A stretch of 64,000 nt of DNA from Actinomadura terrae (GTDB taxonomy: Bacteria; Actinomycetota; Actinomycetes; Streptosporangiales; Streptosporangiaceae): contig NZ_JAICDG010000001.1 in NCBI RefSeq assembly GCF_022751215.1, positions 1,488,001 to 1,552,000 on the forward strand, written 5' to 3'. The position numbers and the translations under genes are program-made. The notes below the pieces were generated by a model. The model was not told where the DNA came from and searched no databases. It saw nothing but the letters and a program-made list of their open reading frames with translations. Positions within the stretch are counted from its first letter, which is position 1; each line of letters starts with the position of its first letter. This document shows positions 16,591 to 24,094 of this stretch, one piece after another.

Positions 16591-16612
16591 GCGGTAAAAG
16601 AAGCCCAAGAGG

Positions 16613-16648
16613 GGCCGGTACCCACATTTTTGTGGGTACCGGCCTTTT
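16613..16648 (+). terminator. Rho-independent terminator of ctaC-ctaD-ctaF
   Basis: A perfect 14-bp stem (GGCCGGTACCCACA at 16613-16626 with TGTGGGTACCGGCC at 16631-16644), a TTTT loop, and a TTTT tail. It is the cleanest intrinsic terminator in the window. Confidence 0.95.
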
Positions 16649-16721
16649 CATCTGGGCGTCGTTCCGGCTTCGGGGGCTGGGCAGACGATTCTCGCCCAGC
16701 GGGGACGACCGGGGGGTTACC

Positions 16722-18014
16722 GTGCGCGTGGGTGGCTCAGGACCGAGGGACCGAGGAAGGCGTACCGCCGCGCTGCTCACCTGCGCCGCCGTCGCGGCGG
16801 GCAGTGCGGCGGGGTGCTCGGGAGGCGGGGCCCAGGATGAGGAGCTCGGTGTCGCGGTGGCGCCGGGCGGCGGCGCCGTGCTGCGTCCGGACGGGCAGAT
16901 CGCCGTCCGCTCGCAGGGCGGCACGATCGAGAACGTGACGGTGGCGGGCGGCGGATCGGCGGTGGAGGGCGTACTCAGCGCGGACCGGAGCCAGTGGCGG
17001 TCGCGCTGGACGCTGGACCCGGGCCGTTCGTACACGGTGCACGCGACGGCCGTCGGGAAGGACGGCCGCAGCCGGACGGTCAGCAGCCGCTTCGCGACCG
17101 CCCAGGTGAAGGCGACGAGCGCGATGGGCCTGGACGCGCCGTCCGACAGGGAGACGGTCGGGATCGGCATGCCGATCGTCCTGAAGTTCGACAAGAAGGT
17201 GACCGACCGGGCGGCGGTGGAGCGGGCGCTGGAGGTGCGCTCCGACCGGCCCGTCGAGGGCGCCTGGCACTGGTTCGAAGGCGACGAGGGGCCCGAGGCG
17301 GTGTTCCGTCCGAGGCAGTACTGGCCCGCGCACACGAGGGTGAGCTTCCGCGCCCACCTGTCCGGCGTCCGCACCGGCAGGGACGTCTACGGTGTGAAGA
17401 ACTACGGCGTCGACTTCAGGGTCGGGGACGAGCACGTCTCCACGGTCGGCGAGGACAACCACAAGATGGTGGTGAAGTTCAACGGCCGGAAGGTGAGGAC
17501 GATCCCGACCAGCATGGGACGGGGCGGAGCCCGCAAGTACACCACCACCAACGGCGTCCACCTGGCGATGGCCAAGAAGGACCCCACGGTCATGACGTCG
17601 GAGTGGGAGGGCTGCGGGCCCGGCTGCGCCGGCTACTACAGCCTGACCGTCTACAAGGCCGTGCAGATCTCCGGCAGCGGCGAGTACGTCCACAGCGCGC
17701 CCTGGTCGGTGGGCAGTCAGGGGCACGACAACGTGAGCCACGGGTGCATCAACATCAGCCCGTCCAACGCCGCGTGGTTCTACCGCCACGCCTACCGGGG
17801 CGACCCGGTGACGGTGACGGGGACGAGCCGGGAGCTGGAGCCCGACAACGGCTGGGGCTACTGGCAGCTCGACTGGAGCAAGTGGGTGAAGGGCAGCGCG
17901 CTCGGGCGCTCGGTCACGACCGCGCCGCGCGCGGACACGGCCACCCTGTCGGCCCAGCCCGGCGACGCCCCGCCCGCGAACCCCGGCGCCGAACCCGGCG
18001 CGAAGGGCAACTGA
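16722..18014 (+). CDS. L,D-transpeptidase with Ig-like domains (lipoprotein)
   Basis: A ~430-residue exported enzyme that makes 3-3 peptidoglycan cross-links. A lipoprotein-like signal ends at SAAGC (Cys about 29). Two Ig-like beta domains span about residues 40-240, followed by the YkuD catalytic domain. The catalytic motif SHGCINISPSNAAWFY carries the nucleophile Cys (about residue 347) with the preceding His in the VHSAPW strand. Organisation and length match mycobacterial LdtMt2-type enzymes. GTG 16722 was chosen because a G-rich Shine-Dalgarno lies at 16709-16716. The C-terminus is Pro/Ala-rich and disordered. It is a separate transcription unit after the oxidase terminator. Confidence 0.92.
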   Translation: MRVGGSGPRDRGRRTAALLTCAAVAAGSAAGCSGGGAQDEELGVAVAPGGGAVLRPDGQIAVRSQGGTIENVTVAGGGSAVEGVLSADRSQWRSRWTLDPGRSYTVHATAVGKDGRSRTVSSRFATAQVKATSAMGLDAPSDRETVGIGMPIVLKFDKKVTDRAAVERALEVRSDRPVEGAWHWFEGDEGPEAVFRPRQYWPAHTRVSFRAHLSGVRTGRDVYGVKNYGVDFRVGDEHVSTVGEDNHKMVVKFNGRKVRTIPTSMGRGGARKYTTTNGVHLAMAKKDPTVMTSEWEGCGPGCAGYYSLTVYKAVQISGSGEYVHSAPWSVGSQGHDNVSHGCINISPSNAAWFYRHAYRGDPVTVTGTSRELEPDNGWGYWQLDWSKWVKGSALGRSVTTAPRADTATLSAQPGDAPPANPGAEPGAKGN

Positions 18015-18029
18015 CCGGCCGGTCGGTCC

Positions 18030-19346
18030 TCAGCCGCCGTGCATGCGTTCCCAGTTGCGGGCCATGGCGATTCTGTCGGGGGAGGACGGGTGGGTCAGCC
18101 ACAGGAGGTATTCGAGGGCGTTGGGGCTCAGGTCGGAGATGTTGCGGACGGCCAGTTCGTGCTGCATCGAGACGAACGTCGACGGGTCGCGGGTGAGGTC
18201 GAGGGCGTGCGCGTCCGCGCGGGCCTCGATGCGGCGGCTCACGAGGTTCTGGACGGGCGTGCCGACCTGCGTCCCGACCGCGACGAGGGCGAGGACGAGG
18301 GCCAGCGAGCGCGGGTTCACGGCCGTCCGGGCCTCGGCGTCCTCTGGCGGGTCCCCGTCCGGGTCCTCTGCCGGGGGCACTCCGGCGCGGCGCAGCAGGC
18401 GCGGTGAGGTCAGCAGGAGGTACAGCAGGCAGATGGCCCCGGCGACGGCCATCGCGCCCACGAGCGTCCCCCACAGGACGTCGTTGCGCTTGGCGTGGCC
18501 CAGTTCGTGGCCGACGATCGACTCGATCCGGGGGCGCGGCGAGCGCAGCAGCGTGTCGTACAGGACGATGCGGCGGGTGGAGCCGAACCCCGACACGTAG
18601 GCGTTCAGGGACGTCGTCCGGCGGGAGGCGTCGGCGACGAGGACGTCCTCGACCGGGACGCCGTCGCGGTCGGCCATGGCGAGCAGGTCGGTCCGCAACC
18701 GGCCCTGCGGCAGCGAGTGGAACTTGTTGAAGACCGGTTCGACGGCGATGGGGTAGAGGAACGACACGGCGACGACGAGGACGAACCCGCCCGCCGCCGC
18801 GCCCGTCCACCAGTAGCGGGGGAAGCGGCGCATCACCGCGTAGAGCAGCAGCAGCGCGACCGTGTAGATCACCCAGCCGACCGCGAGCGACTTGAGCTGG
18901 TCGAACAGCCACTGCGGCCAGGACTGCGTGGACAGCCCGTACCGGCGCAGGACGGACTCGCCCCACACGTCGAACGGCAGCCCCGCGACCCGTAGCAGCG
19001 TCGTCAGCGCGACGGCGGCGACCATGACGCGCAGCGGCCACCAGCGGACGCGCGCCGTCGTCCACCCGATGAGGCGCGACCCGGCCGGGGTGAGGCCGAG
19101 CGCGAGGACGAGCACGAGGCCGACGAGGAGGCCCGCGTAGGCGGGCGGGTTGAGGGCGGAGTCGAACGCGCGGGAGCGGGCGATCTCGGCGGCGGAGAAG
19201 TCCGCGGACGGGTCGGCCTCCACGCGGCCGCCCGGCACGTGCCCGGGGAGCGGGTTCCACGGCGTGGTCAACGCCAGGACGGCGCCGACTGCGGCGAACA
19301 GCGCGGCGGCGGCGACCGCGGCCGCGGTCCGGGGACGTCGGCTCAA
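18030..19346 (-). CDS. Membrane M48 family metalloprotease (CAAX protease/Ste24-like)
   Basis: A ~438-residue multi-pass zinc protease. Six or seven hydrophobic segments surround a catalytic domain with VGHELGHAKRNDV (HELGH, about residue 275) and the third zinc ligand in RRIEARADAHALDLT. YPIAVEPVFNKFHSLPQGRLR is typical of Ste24-like M48 enzymes. TTG 19346 was chosen: it overlaps the upstream stop as TTGA and has AAGGAG 5 bases before it. An ATG at 19376 would add ten residues. It is the second gene of a metallopeptidase pair downstream of a c-di-AMP riboswitch. Confidence 0.9.
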   Translation of the reverse strand: MSRRPRTAAAVAAAALFAAVGAVLALTTPWNPLPGHVPGGRVEADPSADFSAAEIARSRAFDSALNPPAYAGLLVGLVLVLALGLTPAGSRLIGWTTARVRWWPLRVMVAAVALTTLLRVAGLPFDVWGESVLRRYGLSTQSWPQWLFDQLKSLAVGWVIYTVALLLLYAVMRRFPRYWWTGAAAGGFVLVVAVSFLYPIAVEPVFNKFHSLPQGRLRTDLLAMADRDGVPVEDVLVADASRRTTSLNAYVSGFGSTRRIVLYDTLLRSPRPRIESIVGHELGHAKRNDVLWGTLVGAMAVAGAICLLYLLLTSPRLLRRAGVPPAEDPDGDPPEDAEARTAVNPRSLALVLALVAVGTQVGTPVQNLVSRRIEARADAHALDLTRDPSTFVSMQHELAVRNISDLSPNALEYLLWLTHPSSPDRIAMARNWERMHGG

Positions 19347-20656
19347 CGGAGCTCCTTCTTGAGGTAGTCGCGCCACAGGGCGGTGAAGCGGTCCCGGGTG
19401 AGGCCGAGCGCGTCCCGCAGCGCGGTCGCCTCGGGGACGCGGCCCGCGGCCCGGTACAGCCGCACGAGCGTCGCCTCACCGTACCGGTCCGCGATCATCC
19501 GGCAGGCGAGCCAGGCCTCCTGGTAGGACTGCGAGAGCCGGGGGGAGGCGCCGGTGAAGGCGGCGGCGTCCGGCAGCGCGGCCGGGACGCGCCCGGCGGC
19601 CACCTCGCGGCCCAGCTCACCGGCCGCCGAGCGGACCGTGACCCGCGCCCCTGAGTATCCGACGTAGTCGGCGAACCCCTCGATCAGCCACAGCGGCGTC
19701 GTGCGGTCGCGGGCGCCGCCGGTCGCGACGTGGGTGAGCTCGTGGGCGAGGACGACGTCCCGGCCGAGGTCGTTGAGCCGTCCGAAGGTGCCGGGGGAGA
19801 TGATGACGCGGTCCTCGCCCGGGCCCTCCCCGGCCGGTGGGGCGACGGTGGCGAGCGCCGCGATCGCGCCCAGGTCCTGGCCCTGCCCGGCGAGGGCGCC
19901 GGCCAGCCGCGTGTCGGCGGGGACGAGCGCGACGGCCCGCTGCGCCCAGCCCCGGCCGACGACGCGGGTGACGACGGGCACGGCCGCGTCCAGGCTCCGC
20001 GCGACCCGGTCCAGCCCGGACGCGTCGCCGACGACCAGGCACGCCCGGCCGTGCACCACGGTCAGCGGCCCGCCGTCCCAGATCTCGGCGTCGTCGGTGA
20101 GGCCGTGGGAGGCGCCGTCGCCGACGATCGTCCAGCCGCCGGTGCGGGGGGCGAGGGCCAGGTAGCGGGTGCGGGCGACCTCGCGCCGGTCGAAGCCCCT
20201 CAGTTTGTAGCGCACCTGCGTGCGGACGACCGTGACCCCGGACTCGGCGTCGGTGTGCTGGGTGTCGACGACGCGTTCGCGCCAGCCGTCCAGCGGGAGG
20301 CGGCGGAGGTTGTCGTAGAGGCCCGCCTGCGCCTTCTGGAACGCGGCGGGCGCGGAGCCGACCGTGGCCAGGAACGCGGCCCGGTCGCCGCGGGAGACCG
20401 CGCGCGCACGGTTGGCGAGGATGTCCCCGGCCGCGTCCGGGTGGAAGGAGCCCGCCGCCCTGGTGGCCTTCGTTGAGGTGGCGCCGGCGTCGCCGGAGCG
20501 CGTCCGGACGAGACCGGCGGTGCCGGCGAGGAGCAGCGCGGCGCCGCCCGCGCCCAGGCCGAGGAGCCTGCGCCGGGGCAGGGAGCCGTCCTGCGGGACG
20601 CTCCGCGCGGCGTCTGGTGCCGCGTCGTGTTCCTCCGGGCCGGGGCCGTCGGTCAT
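19343..20656 (-). CDS. Exported or membrane-anchored HExxH (gluzincin-like) protein
   Basis: A 437-residue protein. A cytoplasmic Asp/Pro-rich N-terminus is followed by RRRLLGLGAGGAALLLAGTAGLV, a Tat-like twin-arginine or membrane-anchor segment at about residues 28-50. The C-terminal domain has VLAHELTHVATGG (HELTH, about residue 315) and a downstream Glu in IEGFADYVGYSG, which together make a gluzincin zinc site. The middle resembles NTF2-like or beta-rich domains. A TAGGAT box at 20664-20669 lies 7 bases before the ATG (possible leaderless start). A 47-codon upstream frame also ends on this ATG. It lies downstream of the c-di-AMP riboswitch at 20803-20992. Confidence 0.85.
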   Translation of the reverse strand: MTDGPGPEEHDAAPDAARSVPQDGSLPRRRLLGLGAGGAALLLAGTAGLVRTRSGDAGATSTKATRAAGSFHPDAAGDILANRARAVSRGDRAAFLATVGSAPAAFQKAQAGLYDNLRRLPLDGWRERVVDTQHTDAESGVTVVRTQVRYKLRGFDRREVARTRYLALAPRTGGWTIVGDGASHGLTDDAEIWDGGPLTVVHGRACLVVGDASGLDRVARSLDAAVPVVTRVVGRGWAQRAVALVPADTRLAGALAGQGQDLGAIAALATVAPPAGEGPGEDRVIISPGTFGRLNDLGRDVVLAHELTHVATGGARDRTTPLWLIEGFADYVGYSGARVTVRSAAGELGREVAAGRVPAALPDAAAFTGASPRLSQSYQEAWLACRMIADRYGEATLVRLYRAAGRVPEATALRDALGLTRDRFTALWRDYLKKELR

Positions 20657-20713
20657 GCGCGTGATCCTATGCAGGAGGCCATGCGCGCCGGGGAGGGCGT
20701 CATGGAAAAGGAC

Positions 20714-20776
20714 GGGCGCGGCCGCGCCCTTGGCAGCGGCCACGCCCGTGGGGCCCGCTCGCATGCGGGCCGTGGC
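20714..20776 (-). other. Two strong hairpins between the riboswitch and the metallopeptidase gene
   Basis: One is the self-complementary GGGCGCGGCCGCGCCC (20714-20729), followed leftward by GTCCTTTTCC. The other pairs 20739-20744 with 20771-20776 and 20752-20758 with 20765-20771. They could form the terminator part of the riboswitch expression platform. The rest of the 640-base gap holds the riboswitch itself, the NlpC/P60 terminator at 21243-21266, and about 250 bases (20993-21242) in which I see no feature. Confidence 0.4.
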
Positions 20777-20802
20777 TCGTGTCGGGGGGAAAGCATCACT
20801 CC

Positions 20803-20992
20803 TTCTTCCAAGACGCCTACCGGGTTAGCTGACGGGTTCGGGCGTGGAAGTGGCCCTACGGCGGCTCTCACCTGACGGGAGGGACGCGCCGATTCACCCC
20901 GGGGGACCGGTATGCCCGTCCGGAAGCGGACTTCCGGACGCCGGTCGATATGGGTCCCCGGCTCCGCACGCGGGCGGACTCGGCGTTGCCTC
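20803..20992 (-). ncRNA. c-di-AMP riboswitch (ydaO/yuaA class)
   Basis: Read leftward, the conserved blocks occur in the expected order: GGCAACGCCGA (near 20990), CGGGGACCCA (20960-20951), GGGGTGAATC (20900-20891), CCGTAGGGCC (20861-20852), then CGAACCCGTCAGCTAACC (20840-20823) running into GGTAGGCG. This is the signature of the aptamer that precedes rpf and wall-hydrolase genes in actinobacteria, where c-di-AMP binding lowers expression. An AAGGAG follows at about 20800. The first real gene downstream is the HELTH protein at 20656, an unusual target. Confidence 0.93.
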
Positions 20993-21242
20993 ACCGGAAC
21001 CCTGGGTCGCGTCGTGACGCGCGCTCAGCGCCATGCACGCGTCGGCGTGCGCACGATCGGCCGGGTCCGGCCTTGCGGGGGGACGGCACGTGGAGCGTGC
21101 CGCCGGGACGCGGCGCCTGGACGGTGCCGCGCGGGGCCGCGGCGCCTGGTGGGCGTCGCGGGGCTCGGGCGCCTGGCGGGCGCCCGGGTGATGCAAAGGT
21201 ACCAAAGCCCCATCAGAAGGCAAACCCCCCCAAAATCAACAA

Positions 21243-21266
21243 CGGACCAGGTCAAAGCCTGGTCCG
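21243..21266 (-). terminator. Terminator of the NlpC/P60 gene
   Basis: A 9-bp perfect stem CGGACCAGG (21243-21251) with CCTGGTCCG (21258-21266) and a six-base loop. Read leftward it is followed by TTGTTGATTTT. It lies 30 bases past the stop codon. Confidence 0.85.
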
Positions 21267-21295
21267 CTGCCGATGAGGTCTGCCGGGGGCGTCGC

Positions 21296-22345
21296 TCAGG
21301 GCCGTCCCGCGCCGTAGTAGTTCGACACGTAGTAGCCCGAGGAGATGTCGGCGATCCTGACGACGTCGCCGGTGTGCGGGGCGTGGATCATCTTGCCGCC
21401 GCCCACGTACATGCCGACGTGCCCGAGGCCGCTGAAGAACACCAGGTCGCCCGGCTGGAGGTCGCTCTTGTCGACCCGCTTGGTCGCCGCGTACTGCGAG
21501 TTCGTCGTGCGGGTGATGCTGACGCCCGCCGCGCCCCAGGCGCGCATCGTCAGCCCGGAGCAGTCGAAGGAGTCCGGGCCCGCCGCGCCGTAGACGTACG
21601 GCTTGCCGAGCTGGGCGTAGGCGTAGTTCAGGGCGGTGCGCGCCGAGCCGCTGGCCGGGCCGTTGTAGGTCCCGCCGGTGCCGCCGCTGCCGCCGGTCTT
21701 GCTCGGGGTCTTCTCGCCCAGCTTGGCCAGCAGCTTCTTCTGCTCCTGGACCTGCTTGTCGAGCTCCTTCTTCTTGTCCTTCAGCTCCTTGGCCTTGCCC
21801 GCGACGTCGTCGTAGGCGGCCTGGGCCGTCGCCCGCTCCCGGCGCAGCCGCTGGGTCGCGGCGAGGAACTGGGTGAGCTGCGAGCTGCGCTCCTGCGACA
21901 GGTGCGTGAAGACGGCGGCCTGGTCGAGGATCGCCTGCGGGTCGTCGCTGCTGACGAACCCGGACACGTCGGAGGTGTCGCCGTTCTTGTACGCGGTGGC
22001 CGCCATCTGCGCGATCCTGGACCGCTGCTGCTCGAACGCGGTCTCCTCGCCCTTGCTCGACTTCTTCGCGGCGTCGAGCTTCTTCTTGGCGATCTTGAGC
22101 TGCTCGTTGACCTTGTTGTACTTCTCGACGTTCTGGTCAACCTGCTCGTTGAGCTTGGTGAGCTTCTTGCGCACGTCCGCCGCCTTCGGCTTGGGCGCCG
22201 CGTGCGCCACCACCGGGGGGAAGGCGAAGGTCGCCGTCGCCGCGAGGCAGGCCACTGCCACCACGCGGCGGGCCGCGCCACCGGGCGCGAGATATCTCCG
22301 CCGGTCACGCGATTGCGCTGAGGCCCCGATGAAATCACTGGCCAC
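21296..22345 (-). CDS. Secreted NlpC/P60 peptidoglycan endopeptidase
   Basis: A 349-residue exported hydrolase that cleaves stem peptides. The signal peptide is at about residues 26-50 (VVAVACLAATATFAFPPVVAHAA). A long two-helix coiled coil spans about 52-205. A Gly/Ser linker leads to the NlpC/P60 domain, with catalytic Cys in DSFDCSGLTMRAWGAAG, His in GLGHVGMYVGGG and the third residue His in MIHAPHTG. Architecture and position match the Rv2190c/RipC type, whose coiled coil restrains activity and responds to FtsEX. The GTG start has GAGAGGGG about 9 bases upstream. A sigma-70-like promoter lies at 22386-22414. Confidence 0.95.
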   Translation of the reverse strand: MASDFIGASAQSRDRRRYLAPGGAARRVVAVACLAATATFAFPPVVAHAAPKPKAADVRKKLTKLNEQVDQNVEKYNKVNEQLKIAKKKLDAAKKSSKGEETAFEQQRSRIAQMAATAYKNGDTSDVSGFVSSDDPQAILDQAAVFTHLSQERSSQLTQFLAATQRLRRERATAQAAYDDVAGKAKELKDKKKELDKQVQEQKKLLAKLGEKTPSKTGGSGGTGGTYNGPASGSARTALNYAYAQLGKPYVYGAAGPDSFDCSGLTMRAWGAAGVSITRTTNSQYAATKRVDKSDLQPGDLVFFSGLGHVGMYVGGGKMIHAPHTGDVVRIADISSGYYVSNYYGAGRP

Positions 22346-22385
22346 GGTCGAATTCGCCCCTCTCGCTCCACGACGTCAGCCGACG

Positions 22386-22414
22386 ACACTAGCGAGGCAC
22401 AACAACCGTCACAA
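22386..22414 (-). promoter_or_regulatory. Promoter of the NlpC/P60 gene
   Basis: Leftward -35 TTGTGA (22414-22409), 17-base spacer, -10 TAGTGT (22391-22386), about 40 bases before the start. The -35 lies in two near-identical direct repeats CGGTTGTGA and CGGTTGTTG, which could bind a regulator such as MtrA (speculative). Confidence 0.55.
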
Positions 22415-22527
22415 CCGAAACATCACATCTTGATTGACTTCTCCCGCGTACGTCCACTTTCCGTGATAGCAAGATCACCGACAGTCGGAGTGGACGTCCG
22501 CGCAGGTCACGAGGCAACTGTGCCGGG

Positions 22528-23922
22528 TCATGAGCGGCCGAGGCGGCGCAGGAGCAGGGTGGACGGCGCGGGGCGTGCACCGGCGCGGCGTGCCGCGTCC
22601 GCGACCTCGCGGTCGGCCGAGACCACCACGACGGCCCGGCCCGGCGGTTCGGCCCGCACCAGGTCGCCGATCAGCTCGTCGGCGGTCTGCCCCGGGTTGC
22701 TGAACAGCACCCGCACCCCGCGCGGCGCCCCGACCGGCACCGGCGCGTCCAGGTCCGCGCCGTCGAACACGCACGTCACCTCCGCGCGGGTCTGCGCGGC
22801 CAGGCCGCCGAGGCCCGACACGAGGCGGTTGCGCTGGTCCGACAGCGGCAGCTCGCCGTAGCCGGTCTTGGTGACGTTGTAGCCGTCCACGACGAGGTGG
22901 ACCTGCGGCAGCGTCAGCAGCTGGTCGAGGAGCTGCGGGTCGCTGTCGGACAGCACGCGGCCCGGCAGCGCCCGGTGCCCCGTCCGCTCGGGCTCCTGCC
23001 CGCCGACGACGTCGGCCGGGCGCCCGATCGTGGACGGCAGCGCCAGCTCGGTCCGCACGCCGCGCGCCGCGTCCACCAGCGTGTCCAGCAGCATCCGCAG
23101 CCGGACGTCGTCGACGTTGCGGCCCTCGCGCGCGGCCCGCTTGGCGGCCTCCGCCGCCGCCTCGGCCTGCGCGGCGCGGGCGCGCAGCTTGCGCAGCTCC
23201 TTGTCGGCGGCGGCGGTCGACTCGCGCGCGGCGGCCAGCTCGCGCTCCGCGCCCGCCGCGAGCAGCTCCGCGCTCGCCTGCGTGTCGCGCGCCCGCGTCC
23301 GCGCCTCGTGCAGCTTGCGGCGCAGCTCGGCGATCTCGGCCTTGGCGGCGCGCAGGTCGGTGCGCAGCTTCTCGACCTCCCCGGCGCGCGCCGCGCGGGC
23401 GGCGGCCAGCTCCTCGCGCAGCGCGGCGAAGCGCCGCTCGGCGGCCTCCTCCTCCGACGCCGACACCGAGCGCTCCAGCTCCGCGCGCGCCGCCTCGACC
23501 AGGCCCGTCCATCCGGCGGGGCGCAGCAGGTAGGCCAGCACCGCGACGCGGACGGGATCGGCGGCGGGCGGCACGACCCCGCCCTCCACCGCCTCCACCA
23601 GCTCCGGCTGCGCCTCGCGCGGCGGCCCGGCGACCCGCCGCCGGAACGCGTCGTCCTTCTCCAGCAGCGCGGCGATGTGCTGACCGGCGAGCTTGGCGCG
23701 CTTGCGCCGCTCGAACCGCGCGAACCGGCGCAGCGGCATCGGCACCTCGTCGATCGGCAGCGCGCCGATCAGCTCGGCGGCCGCCTCCACCACGCCCTGC
23801 CGGACGGCCTCCGGCAGGGGCCCGCCCAGCTGCTCGGGGGCGCCTGGGCTCGCTTCGGGGCTGTTGATGGTCCCGCTCCTTCCGGGCTTGCCGCCGGTGG
23901 GCCGAGTCTTCCCGAGCGCCAC
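22528..23922 (-). CDS. NYN-domain (YacP/PIN-like) RNA-binding protein with coiled coil
   Basis: A ~464-residue soluble protein. The N-terminal third is helical and basic. A long Ala/Glu/Arg coiled coil follows at about residues 160-290. The C-terminal ~170 residues form a NYN domain: HLVVDGYNVTKTGYGELPL, TCVFDGADLDAPVP, and VVVVSADREVADAARRAG supply the acidic residues of a metal-dependent RNase fold. RNA processing is the likely role. The start is uncertain: GTG 23922 (VALGKTRPTGG) is my choice, but a TAGGGT at 23925-23930 lies so close that, if it is the promoter, translation must begin further in. Confidence 0.85.
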   Translation of the reverse strand: MALGKTRPTGGKPGRSGTINSPEASPGAPEQLGGPLPEAVRQGVVEAAAELIGALPIDEVPMPLRRFARFERRKRAKLAGQHIAALLEKDDAFRRRVAGPPREAQPELVEAVEGGVVPPAADPVRVAVLAYLLRPAGWTGLVEAARAELERSVSASEEEAAERRFAALREELAAARAARAGEVEKLRTDLRAAKAEIAELRRKLHEARTRARDTQASAELLAAGAERELAAARESTAAADKELRKLRARAAQAEAAAEAAKRAAREGRNVDDVRLRMLLDTLVDAARGVRTELALPSTIGRPADVVGGQEPERTGHRALPGRVLSDSDPQLLDQLLTLPQVHLVVDGYNVTKTGYGELPLSDQRNRLVSGLGGLAAQTRAEVTCVFDGADLDAPVPVGAPRGVRVLFSNPGQTADELIGDLVRAEPPGRAVVVVSADREVADAARRAGARPAPSTLLLRRLGRS

Positions 23923-24094
23923 ACACCCTAACCAGCGGGAATGCAGGGACGGGCCCGCTCCGCATGCGGGATCGGGCCGGACGCGCCGAACCCCCGAGCC
24001 GTCCCCCGTGGCCCCCACCCGGCGGGACGTGCCGGCGCGGGACCAACCCTAGCGGCACGGACTTCTGTCGGTGGCGTCCTCTACGGTCCCGGGC

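Noticed and set aside
14377..16608. 743-codon open frame antisense to ctaD and ctaF
   Set aside because: It lies wholly opposite strongly coding, motif-rich oxidase genes. Its product is a His/Arg/Glu-biased low-complexity sequence typical of antisense frames in high-GC DNA.
18013..18024. GACCGGCCGGTC palindrome as an operator
   Set aside because: It sits between convergent stops. A similar GTCCGGCCGGAC occurs at 4071-4082, and CCGGCCGG cores are expected by chance at this GC content.
20653..20994. 113-codon frame over the riboswitch region as a protein gene
   Set aside because: Most of it is the conserved c-di-AMP aptamer, so the upstream part is not coding. Only the last 47 codons were kept as a possible leader frame.
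22346..22527. Riboswitch directly upstream of the NlpC/P60 gene
   Set aside because: The 180-base leader region has none of the ydaO conserved blocks. It has an ordinary promoter and a ~40-base leader.
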